Below are positions 35,271 through 43,376 of a stretch of 64,000 nt of DNA, one piece after another. The position numbers and the translations under genes are program-made. A model generated the notes under the pieces. The model did not search any database, was not told the DNA's origin, and was given only the letters and a program-made list of their open reading frames with translations. Source of the stretch: JADJOY01 sp046331705 [NCBI: bacterium] (GTDB lineage: Bacteria; JADJOY01); assembly GCA_046331705.1 (NCBI GenBank), contig JAXLQJ010000028.1, positions 1 to 64,000 of the forward strand. Direction: 5' to 3'. Every line of letters starts with the position of its first letter. Positions within the stretch are counted from its first letter, which is position 1.

Positions 35271-36800
35271 GTGAACGCGCTCGAAGGCCCCGTCTACCAC
35301 CCGATCCCGCCGGGGGCGGACTGGCTCACTCGTCTCTCCTATCGAGTCGAGTGGCTCTCGGTGGCGACCGAGGGCCGCATGCACCTGCTGGTGCTGCTCG
35401 GGCCGCCGCTCTTCACGATCGCGTGCCTGATCGCGGCGCGGCTCACGCGCCGCTGGCCGTGGATCGCGTGGCTCGCGCGCGCGGCGGCGGTGGTGGCGCC
35501 GGTGGTGGCGCTGCGCCCGTTCTTCTTCTCGACGTGGGTGCTCGCGAAGGGCCAGCTCGCCGTGCTCGCGATCCCCTACCCGCTGGCGCTGTGGCGCGGG
35601 CGTGGCAAGCGCACCGTGGCGGCGCGCCTCTATCGCGGCACGGTGTGGGCGACCTTCCTGCTGGCGCTCTTGCCGTTCGGGAACATCGCCGCGTCCTACA
35701 ACCGCACTCACGACTGCGAACGCGTCCAGGCCGACTCGCGCGTGCGTTTCCTCTTCTCGTTCTGCGATCCGAGCTGGGAGAAGACGTTCCACGAGGTCCT
35801 CGGCGCCGATGCCGAGATCCACGCCCGCGAGTCGCGTTCCATCGCCGTGTCCGACGACGGACGCTTCGCGTTCCTGGGCGTGGGTTACGAGGACGAGCCC
35901 GCGGTCTGGCCGTATCTCGTCGTGGATCGCGCGAGCGGCGCGATCGTGAAGGCGGAGCCGCATCGCACGATCTTCGACATCGCGTGCGTTCCGGGCTCGG
36001 GCCGCTGCTTCGGCAGCCAAGCGTGGGAGTCCGCCATCCACGTCCTCGATCAAGCAAGCCAGAGCTGGGTCGAGGCGCTGCGAGCCCCGTTCAAGCCGCG
36101 CTTTCTCGCGGTGGACCCGGTGCGCGGGCGGCTGGTGCTCACGGGCGCGCTCGGCGTTCAGCTCGCGTTCCTCGACGCGCGCACCCTCGCCTTCGACGAC
36201 GTGAGCGCGCTCGCGCCGCTGCGCAGCCCGGCTAGCTCGGCGGCCTACGACCCGGTGCGCGATCGCGTGTTCGTGACCGGCGAGCTCCACTCGCGCACCT
36301 CGCTCAAGTACGCGACCGGCCCGGACTACCGCTTCGAGTCGTACGTGAGCCCGGTGATGGACTGGCTGCACCACATGGGCACCTCGGTCGGCCTCCAGCT
36401 CGATCCCGAGACTCGCGAGCTCTTCATCGCGTACACCTTCACTGGCGAGGTGGGGATCTTCGACGTCGACGACGTGGAGCCGAAAGGCAGCATCCAGCTC
36501 CAGACCGGGCTCCGCGAGCTCGCCTACGACCGCACCAGGAAAGTGCTCTACGCCGGCAACTTCCTGACGGGCGACATCCACGTGGTGGACGTTCCCACGC
36601 GGCGCGAGATCGACCGGATCTTCGTGGGCCGCCTGATCCGCCAGATCACGTGGGCGCCTGCCATCGATCGATTGCTGGTGACCTCGGCGAACGGCTTCCT
36701 GGAGGTGGACCCGCGTCTGCCGGGCTCGGCGCCGGCCATCCAGCGCCTTCACAGGCTCCCCCCCGAACTGCACGATCGCCTTCACCTGCTCGCGGAGTGA
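35271..36800 (+). CDS. membrane-anchored beta-propeller protein (paralogue 7)
   Basis: 509 residues from a GTG at 35271, 10 bp after the radical SAM stop. About four membrane helices (38-140), then a soluble domain with HDCERV and FSFCDPSWE; these two Cys may bond each other because the closing blade (VTSANGFLEVDPRL) has none. Propeller strands: IAVSDDGRFAFLGVGY, LAVDPVRGRLVLTG, SAAYDPVRDRVFVTGE, LQLDPETRELFIAYTFTG and LAYDRTRKVLYAGNFLTGDIHVVDVP. The last part (VGRLIRQITWAPAIDRLLVTS) matches the RQMKVLRDGRLLTA segment of paralogues 1 and 2. Followed after 7 bp by a cytochrome c gene. No enzyme motif. Confidence 0.73.
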   Translation: MNALEGPVYHPIPPGADWLTRLSYRVEWLSVATEGRMHLLVLLGPPLFTIACLIAARLTRRWPWIAWLARAAAVVAPVVALRPFFFSTWVLAKGQLAVLAIPYPLALWRGRGKRTVAARLYRGTVWATFLLALLPFGNIAASYNRTHDCERVQADSRVRFLFSFCDPSWEKTFHEVLGADAEIHARESRSIAVSDDGRFAFLGVGYEDEPAVWPYLVVDRASGAIVKAEPHRTIFDIACVPGSGRCFGSQAWESAIHVLDQASQSWVEALRAPFKPRFLAVDPVRGRLVLTGALGVQLAFLDARTLAFDDVSALAPLRSPASSAAYDPVRDRVFVTGELHSRTSLKYATGPDYRFESYVSPVMDWLHHMGTSVGLQLDPETRELFIAYTFTGEVGIFDVDDVEPKGSIQLQTGLRELAYDRTRKVLYAGNFLTGDIHVVDVPTRREIDRIFVGRLIRQITWAPAIDRLLVTSANGFLEVDPRLPGSAPAIQRLHRLPPELHDRLHLLAE

Positions 36801-36807
36801 CGAACCG

Positions 36808-37782
36808 ATGAAGGTGGCCGCCCGTGCCGTGCTGCTGGCGCTCTTCGCGGGAGCGTTGATCGTGGCGATCGGCCCGGCGGTCGTCCCTCCTCCCAACGTG
36901 TCGCTCCCCGGCGGCACACCGGTCGCGAGTGGCGAGGTCTCGCCCGCCGCCGGCGAGGCGATCTTCTGGGGCAAGGGGCGCTGCTTCACCTGCCATTCGG
37001 TGGGGGACCGCGGCGGCGAGCGGCGCTGCCCGAACCTCGGCGCGAGCGACGATCAACCGGCGATCGGTGCCCGGGCAGCCGCGCGCGCCGAGGCGCTGCG
37101 CGGCGCACGGGGTGCCGATCTCACCCCCACCGACTATCTCGTCGAGTCGCTGGTGAATCCCACCGCCTACGTCGTGGCGGGCTTCAAGCCCGAGATGCCG
37201 GCCGTGATGAAGCCGCCGCTCGCGCTCTCCAGCGACGAAGTGCGAGCGCTCGTGGCGTATCTCCAGAGCCTCGGTGGTGCCGTGAACGTCGCGGCGATCC
37301 GGATGCCCGCGCTGCTCGGGCCGGCTTCTGCCGCCGTCGAGACCTGGGCGCCCTATCTCGCCGGCGATCCCGCGCGCGGCGAGCAGCTCTTCTTCGATCC
37401 GAAGGGCGTGGGGTGCGCGGCCTGCCACCGGATCGGCGAGCGCGGCGGCCGCGTCGGCCCCGAGCTGACGCACCTCGGTGCGATTCGCGAGCCGCGCCAG
37501 ATCCTCGAATCGATCCTCGATCCGAGCGCCCAGATCTCGAACGGCTTCGAGGGCGTCGAGATCGAGACCCGCGACCACGAGTCGGTGGTCGGCACCCTCG
37601 CCGGCGAGGACGAGACGAGCGTGACGCTGGCGCTCGCGAGCGGCACCTCGCGAACCATCGCGAAGACCGAGATCGTCCGCCGCGACACCGTCCGGACTTC
37701 GCTCATGCCCGGCAACTTCGCCGAGCTGCTGCGCGTCACCGAGCTCCACGACCTGCTCGCCTACCTCACGGCCCAACGATGA
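36808..37782 (+). CDS. dihaem cytochrome c, exported
   Basis: 324 residues. An N-terminal signal or anchor helix (MKVAARAVLLALFAGALIVAIGP) is followed by two class-I-like cytochrome domains. Haem 1 is CFTCH near residue 59, with the distal Met probably in PEMPAVM; haem 2 is CAACH near residue 204. The second domain (GERGGRVGPELTHLG, ESILDPSAQISNGFEG, VGTLAGEDETSVTL, REIVRRDTV-like segment) matches the putative haem-binding domain found in many large planctomycete and verrucomicrobial cytochromes (TIGR02603 type), with a Met in RTSLMPGNF. A periplasmic electron shuttle is likely. The stop overlaps the following multihaem cytochrome start by 4 bp, and a propeller gene precedes it by 7 bp. Confidence 0.85.
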   Translation: MKVAARAVLLALFAGALIVAIGPAVVPPPNVSLPGGTPVASGEVSPAAGEAIFWGKGRCFTCHSVGDRGGERRCPNLGASDDQPAIGARAAARAEALRGARGADLTPTDYLVESLVNPTAYVVAGFKPEMPAVMKPPLALSSDEVRALVAYLQSLGGAVNVAAIRMPALLGPASAAVETWAPYLAGDPARGEQLFFDPKGVGCAACHRIGERGGRVGPELTHLGAIREPRQILESILDPSAQISNGFEGVEIETRDHESVVGTLAGEDETSVTLALASGTSRTIAKTEIVRRDTVRTSLMPGNFAELLRVTELHDLLAYLTAQR

Positions 37783-39881
37783 AGATCCCGATCAAACCGC
37801 TGCGCTCACTGTTCGCCGACGACAACCGCAGCCCCAAGCTCTTCCGCTCCCGGTGGGCGATCTGGACCTACGCCTTCGTCATCTGTTTCGTGATCAGCGC
37901 GGTCAGCGGCTACGTGGTGTGGGCTTGGCCGGAGCTCGACCTCGACTACTACTTCCTCCTCAAGGCCCACGTGGGCATCGGCAACGCGGGACTGATCCTG
38001 CTCTGCCTCCTGAGCGCGGTGCACCTGAACGCTCTCTACGGCAAGCAAGCGCGCAACCTGGTGCTCATCACGTTCCTGTTCTTCTTCGGCATGACCCTGA
38101 CCGATTTCGGGCCCGCCGAGCGCTTCTTCGTGCCACTCGCGATCCTGCTCTTCGGCACCGTCCGCTACCTGCTGCCGGCCCGGAAGACGCGCGCCAGCGC
38201 GCTGTGGGTGGGCGTGGCGGCTTTCTGCGTGCTCACGGTGCTCTACGGCACCGGCTGGTCGATCGCCGGCTGGTCGAGGCAGCAACGGTCGAACATGGCC
38301 GCCCACGTCCACGACGTGCTCGGCTGGTTCGCGCCGCCGCTGGTGCTCTTCCATCTGTTCTGGGGCTTCCCGTTCCGCGAGGAGCCGCGTACCAAGCGGG
38401 CGCTGCTCGGGCTGGCGGTGGCGATGGTGGCGGTCTTGGGAGGGGCCTCGCTCAACCCCGGGCGATTCCTTCGACAAGCCGTGGAGACCGCGCGCGAGGA
38501 GGGGATACCCACCCACGCGCGCACCGACGAGAGCACCTGCGGCACCGCGCTCTGCCATTCGGAGATCTTCAAGCAATGGCAGACCTCGGCGCACCGGTTC
38601 TCGGCGACGAACGTGCCCTACGTGCGGGTGGCGGAGCTGATCGAGTCCGAGCGCGGCGCCGCCGCGCGCGCCAGCTGCCGCGGCTGCCACGAGCCGGGTG
38701 TGCCGCTCTCGCCGCTTCGCACCGGCCACGATCCACACCAGATCGATCCGGCGCAGCTCGAGCCCGGCATCACCTGCCGCGGCTGCCACTTGATCGATCA
38801 CGTGAAGGAGCCCGCCTGGAACGGCGAGTACACGTTCGCGCGCGAGACGCTCTACCTACCGGGACAGGATCTCGCGAACTCGCACGTGCTCGGCGCCTAT
38901 CTCGACTTCCTGCCGCTCGAGGCCCGCGACCACCGCGCCAACTTCGCGCGACCCGTCCAGCGCGAGCCGAAGTTCTGCGAGACCTGCCATCGCATCGAGA
39001 TCCCGGCGGAGTCGAACGGGGCGCAGTCGTTCGTGTTCGACGGCCCGGCTCCGTCGTGGGCGCAATCCGGCTACGCCGCGACCGGCGTGCGCTGCAATCA
39101 CTGTCACCTGCAGCTCTTCAAGTTCCCCGATCCCGATTCCTCGGAGCGCGACTACCACGCGCGCCCCGACCACCGGTTCTTCGGCCTGAACGCGTTCCTG
39201 GGCGACACCGTGCCGCGCGGCGACGTCATCCCCGCGCGCTGGGACCTGTTCCGCGACGCGACCCGCGACTGGCTGAATGGTCGGCTGGAGGTCAGCCGTT
39301 TCGAGCAGACCTTTCTCTTCTACACCGGCGACGCCCGCTCCAAGGCGTACCGCGTGTTCTCCGGCAAGCCCATCCTCGATCTGCGTTACGGCGGGAGGCG
39401 CGAGGGCGACACCGCGATCCTCACCGTGCGCACCACCAATCAGCGCATCGGCCACCGCTTCCCGGTCTCGCTGGTCGACGTGAGCGAGATCTGGCTGGAA
39501 GTGACGGCCACCGATCCCGACGGTCGCGTGCTCTTCGCGTCGGGGGCTCTCGACTCCGCGGGTCGGGTGCCGGAGGACGCGCGCCGGCTGGGTGCGCGGA
39601 TCGTGGACAAGGACGGCCGGGAGGTCCAGTTCCACCGCATCTGGGTCGCCGCCGGCATGCAGGACGAGCGCTTCGTCTATCCCGGCCAGCGGATCGAGGA
39701 CGAGTTCCGCATCCCGCTCGAGGGTCCGATCGGCTGGCTGAAGGTGACGGCGCGCTGGCACTACCGCCGCTACAAGCCCGAGTTCAGCGAATGGGTGTGG
39801 GGCGAGGGGAACCGAGCCCCCGACCTCGTGATCGCCGAGGCGACGAGCGAGGTGCCGGTGCCCCTCGAGCGCACCGATTGA
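37779..39881 (+). CDS. multihaem membrane cytochrome c with C-terminal beta-sandwich
   Basis: 700 residues; the ATG overlaps the dihaem cytochrome stop (ATGA). About six membrane helices (28-225) with several His in or near helices (KAHVGIG, SAVHLNA, AHVHDV, LFHLFWG) that could bind b-type haem or quinone. Haem c sites: C254-GTAL-C259-H260 (CX4CH), then C300, C333, C400 and C439 as CXXCH. After about 560 the beta-sandwich carries GHRFPVS, WLEV and FASGALD. Best-preserved member of the six-gene family in this window. The likely role is electron transfer between quinone pool, its own haems and the dihaem partner; direction and substrate unknown. Confidence 0.82.
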   Translation: MKIPIKPLRSLFADDNRSPKLFRSRWAIWTYAFVICFVISAVSGYVVWAWPELDLDYYFLLKAHVGIGNAGLILLCLLSAVHLNALYGKQARNLVLITFLFFFGMTLTDFGPAERFFVPLAILLFGTVRYLLPARKTRASALWVGVAAFCVLTVLYGTGWSIAGWSRQQRSNMAAHVHDVLGWFAPPLVLFHLFWGFPFREEPRTKRALLGLAVAMVAVLGGASLNPGRFLRQAVETAREEGIPTHARTDESTCGTALCHSEIFKQWQTSAHRFSATNVPYVRVAELIESERGAAARASCRGCHEPGVPLSPLRTGHDPHQIDPAQLEPGITCRGCHLIDHVKEPAWNGEYTFARETLYLPGQDLANSHVLGAYLDFLPLEARDHRANFARPVQREPKFCETCHRIEIPAESNGAQSFVFDGPAPSWAQSGYAATGVRCNHCHLQLFKFPDPDSSERDYHARPDHRFFGLNAFLGDTVPRGDVIPARWDLFRDATRDWLNGRLEVSRFEQTFLFYTGDARSKAYRVFSGKPILDLRYGGRREGDTAILTVRTTNQRIGHRFPVSLVDVSEIWLEVTATDPDGRVLFASGALDSAGRVPEDARRLGARIVDKDGREVQFHRIWVAAGMQDERFVYPGQRIEDEFRIPLEGPIGWLKVTARWHYRRYKPEFSEWVWGEGNRAPDLVIAEATSEVPVPLERTD

Positions 39882-39893
39882 GCGCCGCGCCCA

Positions 39894-39908
39894 GCGGGCT
39901 CAGCCCGC
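39894..39908. terminator. small hairpin between convergent genes
   Basis: GCGGGC-TCA-GCCCGC, a perfect 6-bp stem whose 3-base loop is the stop codon of the - strand thioesterase gene. It lies in the short gap between convergent genes and could slow or end transcription on either strand. No T-run. Confidence 0.3.
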
Positions 39909-40358
39909 GTCGACCTTGACCTCGCGCCCGGCGAGCTCGCTTCCGGGGGTCAGGCAGAGCAGCCGCACGCGGCCGGTCGCGACGACCTGGTTCGACTCGT
40001 TCCGAATCACCGCCTCCCAGAGCTGGGAGCGGCGTCCGCGGGTGATCGGGGTCGCGATCACCGACAGGCGACCGTCGCGGGTCGCGCGCACGAAGCTCGT
40101 GTGGTTCTCGAGCCCGACCACCGAGAGCCCCTCGCCGAAGACGCTCATCGCCGCACCGATCGAGCACACGGTCTCGATCACGCTGCAGTGGACGCCGCCG
40201 TGCACGATGCCGTAGGGCTGGTGATGGCGCGCATCCACCTGCCACTCGCCGACGACGCGTTCGCCGCTCACCTCGGTGAGGTGGAGACCGAGGTGTCGGT
40301 TCCAGGCACCGGTCTCCATCCACGAATCGTGGGAATCCTGGGGCGATCGAGCGTCCAT
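39900..40358 (-). CDS. PaaI-type hotdog thioesterase
   Basis: 152 residues. Single hotdog domain with the HGGVHCSVIETVCSIGA helix typical of PaaI/YigI-type acyl-CoA thioesterases; the HGG and the acidic residue (Glu in VIET) form the catalytic site. GLENHTSFVR and RLLCLTP complete the fold. Hydrolyses an acyl- or aryl-CoA in the cytosol; substrate not predictable. The ATG at 40358 is preceded by GGAGGAG (complement of 40363-40369) with a 4-base spacer, which decides the start over longer readings. Single gene, convergent with the cytochrome unit and divergent from the DUF2330 gene. Confidence 0.85.
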   Translation of the reverse strand: MDARSPQDSHDSWMETGAWNRHLGLHLTEVSGERVVGEWQVDARHHQPYGIVHGGVHCSVIETVCSIGAAMSVFGEGLSVVGLENHTSFVRATRDGRLSVIATPITRGRRSQLWEAVIRNESNQVVATGRVRLLCLTPGSELAGREVKVDAG

Positions 40359-40429
40359 CGTGCTCCTCCGGCGTGCTAGGGTCGCGAGCGAGGCGCTAGT
40401 GTAGCCCGCCACCGATACGCGAGAACCCC

Positions 40430-41815
40430 GTGCCGAACGACCTGCTGAACGAGAGCGCCGCCCGCGCGAAGCGAGCTGGCGCCGGATTCGACCGCGCTCG
40501 TGGAGTCGCCCGCGCGATGCTCGCGATGGTGCTCGCCGCGACGCTCCACGCGCCGAGCGTGCGCGCCGCCAGCGCGACGCCACGGCCGCTCGAGATCGTC
40601 GTGGCGCGCGACGGCGAAACGAGCGTCGAGACGGTGCTCGTGCCTGCCGCCTCCACGACGCCGACGACGGTGGTGATCCCGATCGCCGGTGCGCTCGCGC
40701 CGGACCAGGTCCGACTCTCCGCGCCGGAGGCGGTCGTCCACCTGGATGCGTACACCGCGCCGCGGCTGGTCCGCTACAACGACGGCAACCCGTGCTCGCC
40801 ACCGGTGGACTTCCAGTTCCGCGTGGCGCCGCCGCCCCCGTTTCGCAACGGCGCCGCGGTCGCGAGCGCGGCGATCGCGCGCAGCGCAGGCGCTGCGGAG
40901 GTGGGCACCCCAGCGCCCGCGAGCGCCTTTCATGTGGTCCGGCTCGGCGCGCACGGCGACCTCGAGCGCTGGCTCGCCAGCGAAGGCCGAACGACCCCGG
41001 CGCGTGAGCGCGCTCGACTCGAGCGACTGGCGGCGCGGGGCGGCAGCCTGGTCGTGCTCGCCCCGGCCTCCGGCACGGCCTCCGCGCCCACCCCCGGCCC
41101 GGCCGTTCGTGCGGTGACCGTCACGCACGGCAGCCGCGAGCTCTGGCTGCCGCTTCGACTGGCCGCGACCTCGAGCGAGGTGGACCCCGACGCCGAGCAG
41201 CTCCTGCTTCACGTGCTGACGCGCACCGGGCGTGCCGAGATCGCGGGGCGCGCGAGCGCCGTGGTCGCATCCGGTTCGTCGCTGCCCGCCTTCGTTCAGC
41301 GCGACTACGAGCAGTTCTATGCGGCGGCGTTCCGACACGCATCGAGCCGCGGTGAGCGTGGTGCCGCGTGGCTCGAGTACGCGGGGGATACGGGCTACTG
41401 CGATCCCTGCGTGGCCGATCCACTGCCGGTCGACGAGCTACGCGCGCTGGGCGCCGCTTGGGCCGAGCTTCCGCGCGGCGATTCCGGGGGACACACCGAT
41501 GTCGCGCCTGAGCAGCACCGCGGCGGGGCTCGAAACGTGTTCCTTTCGCGGTTCCGGATCGCGCTCGGCTCCGAGCGCGACGGCGAGCCGATGGTGATCG
41601 GCGAGAGCTCGGCGCAGCGCGGCGCACAAGTGCGCTTCGTGGTGCGCTATCCGTACGCGGGCCCGACGACCTGCGCCGCCGCCGGGGCCTACCGCGAGAA
41701 GCTGGCTCGCCGCGACGCGGACGAGCGCCGCGCGCTCGCGGCGCTCACGGGCTGGAGCGAGGCGGAGATCGAGCGGGTCGCCGCGGAGCCCGCGCCGCCG
41801 GTCGCGCCGCGTTGA
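40430..41815 (+). CDS. DUF2330 family exported protein
   Basis: 461 residues from a GTG at 40430. A signal peptide is plausible: a basic stretch followed by AMLAMVLAATLHAPSVRA and a cut near AA-SAT. The body matches DUF2330: a DGETSVETVLVPAAS-like N-terminal domain, YNDGNPCSPP with Cys, and the characteristic EYAGDTGYCDPCVADPL motif with paired Cys. DUF2330 proteins are secreted and mostly known from myxobacterial and related genomes; function unknown. A second Cys pair (TTCAAAG) is near the end. An internal ATG at 40517 would leave a shorter signal sequence. Single gene with no overlapping partner. Confidence 0.75.
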   Translation: MPNDLLNESAARAKRAGAGFDRARGVARAMLAMVLAATLHAPSVRAASATPRPLEIVVARDGETSVETVLVPAASTTPTTVVIPIAGALAPDQVRLSAPEAVVHLDAYTAPRLVRYNDGNPCSPPVDFQFRVAPPPPFRNGAAVASAAIARSAGAAEVGTPAPASAFHVVRLGAHGDLERWLASEGRTTPARERARLERLAARGGSLVVLAPASGTASAPTPGPAVRAVTVTHGSRELWLPLRLAATSSEVDPDAEQLLLHVLTRTGRAEIAGRASAVVASGSSLPAFVQRDYEQFYAAAFRHASSRGERGAAWLEYAGDTGYCDPCVADPLPVDELRALGAAWAELPRGDSGGHTDVAPEQHRGGARNVFLSRFRIALGSERDGEPMVIGESSAQRGAQVRFVVRYPYAGPTTCAAAGAYREKLARRDADERRALAALTGWSEAEIERVAAEPAPPVAPR

Positions 41816-41855
41816 AGGAGCGCGGCGCGCGGGCGCTCGACCTCGAAAGAAAGGC

Positions 41856-43376
41856 TCAGCCGACGGCGTGCGACGCGCGGCGCCGGCGCGTGAGCGCCAG
41901 CGCCAGCACCGCGAGCGGCGCCGCGAGCACCCCCAGCTCGACGTTCGCGACCTGGCCGCGCTCGTCGAACGCAACGGCGATGGCGCCGCAACCGGACGTC
42001 GAGCCGTAGACGGCCACCGAGCCCGCGCGCAGCGCGCCGGACACGGCGAGATTCGGCGTCCCCACGACCAGGTCGCCGAGGCCATCGGCGTTGATGTCGC
42101 CGAGCCCCGCCACCGCCCAGCCCACGAGGTCGCCGCGATTCACGCCGTCGTAGCGTTGCAGCACCTGCCCGGTCCCCGAATAAACGTACGCCGTACCACC
42201 GTTGTAGACACCGCCCGGGTTCGAGTTCGGAGCGCCGATCAGCACGTCGGCCTTGCCGTCGCGGTTGACGTCGCCGACCCACGAGGCCGTGTTGCCCAGG
42301 TACGTGTACTCCTCGGGAGCCACCACCCGCAGCAGCTGGCTGTAGTCGGCGCCGGAGAAGATGTAGAAGCCGCCGTACGTCTTCCACGAATAGAACTTGT
42401 TCGGGTCGCCGGCGTGCAGCACGGTCGCGCCCACCGCCAGATCCGGGAAACCGTCGCCGTTCACGTCCCCCACGCCGGCGACGGACCAGCCCGTGTAGTC
42501 GAGGTAGTGCACGCCCTCCCACTTCTTGAGGATCGTCCCGTCCTTGCCGGAGAAGAGCCACGCGCCGCCCGCGTTGTACTCGTTGCGTGGATCCCAGTGC
42601 GGCACGCCGACGATGATGTCGGGGTAGGTGTCCTTGTTCACGTCCATGGCGGCGGCCACCGAGATGCCCAGGTTGTCGCTGGGATTGAAGGTGTCCTCGC
42701 CGTCGAAGCGGAAGAGCTGGCTACCGTCGACGCCCGACAGCACGAAGACCGAGCCCGCGTCGGGACGACCGCCGGGGTCCATGTAGGGCGCGGTGACGGC
42801 CACGTCGGCGAAGCCGTCCTTGTTCACGTCGCCCAGGCCCGCCACGGCCCAGCCGTAGAGATCGCCCTCGTTGACGCCGTGCTTCTGCCACAGGAGCGCG
42901 CCGTCCTTGCCCGAGTACACGTAGGCCGCGCCCACGCGATTGATCGCGCCGAGCCACTCGTCGCGCGCGCCGACGAGGATGTCCGCGTAGCCGTCGCCGT
43001 TCACGTCGCCGGCGCCCGCCACGGAATAGCCGTAATGGTCGCCCGCATGCGCACCGTCGAGCTGGCGAAGCAACGCGCCGTTCTTCCCCGAATACACGTA
43101 CACGCTGCCCGCGTCCTCACGGCCGCCCGGATCCTGCCACGGCGCGCCGACGAGCACGTCGGGTGTGCCGTCCTTGTTCACGTCGCCGGCCGCGGCGACG
43201 GCGCCTCCGAAGTAGTCGTACTCGGTGGTGCCGTTCCACTGGAACTTCGGCGCGGCCGCTGCCGCCGCGTGGGTGCGCGCGGCGATCAGACCGGGCACCA
43301 GCGCGGCGATCGCCAGCCCACCTGCCGCCAACGCGATCCGGCTGCTTCCCATCCCTCGCGTCCTGCGTCCGCTCAT
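41856..43376 (-). CDS. exported FG-GAP (integrin-like) beta-propeller with C-terminal anchor
   Basis: 506 residues from the ATG at 43376, overlapping the pentahaem cytochrome stop (ATGA). Signal peptide about 1-37 (SSRIALAAGGLAIAALVPGLIAARTHA). Seven FG-GAP repeats follow, each with a Ca-binding-like DxNxDG loop (GDVNKDGTPDVLVGAP, GDVNGDGYADILVGAR, and so on), enough for one seven-bladed propeller. After the repeats come SGCG, a hydrophobic helix (VELGVLAAPLAVLALAL) and TRRRRASHAVG: a Gly/Cys-helix-Arg tail like MYXO-CTERM sorting signals. Predicted surface or outer-membrane attached. Coupling to a secreted cytochrome repeats the cytochrome-propeller pairing with an unrelated propeller family. 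Confidence 0.82.
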   Translation of the reverse strand: MSGRRTRGMGSSRIALAAGGLAIAALVPGLIAARTHAAAAAAPKFQWNGTTEYDYFGGAVAAAGDVNKDGTPDVLVGAPWQDPGGREDAGSVYVYSGKNGALLRQLDGAHAGDHYGYSVAGAGDVNGDGYADILVGARDEWLGAINRVGAAYVYSGKDGALLWQKHGVNEGDLYGWAVAGLGDVNKDGFADVAVTAPYMDPGGRPDAGSVFVLSGVDGSQLFRFDGEDTFNPSDNLGISVAAAMDVNKDTYPDIIVGVPHWDPRNEYNAGGAWLFSGKDGTILKKWEGVHYLDYTGWSVAGVGDVNGDGFPDLAVGATVLHAGDPNKFYSWKTYGGFYIFSGADYSQLLRVVAPEEYTYLGNTASWVGDVNRDGKADVLIGAPNSNPGGVYNGGTAYVYSGTGQVLQRYDGVNRGDLVGWAVAGLGDINADGLGDLVVGTPNLAVSGALRAGSVAVYGSTSGCGAIAVAFDERGQVANVELGVLAAPLAVLALALTRRRRASHAVG

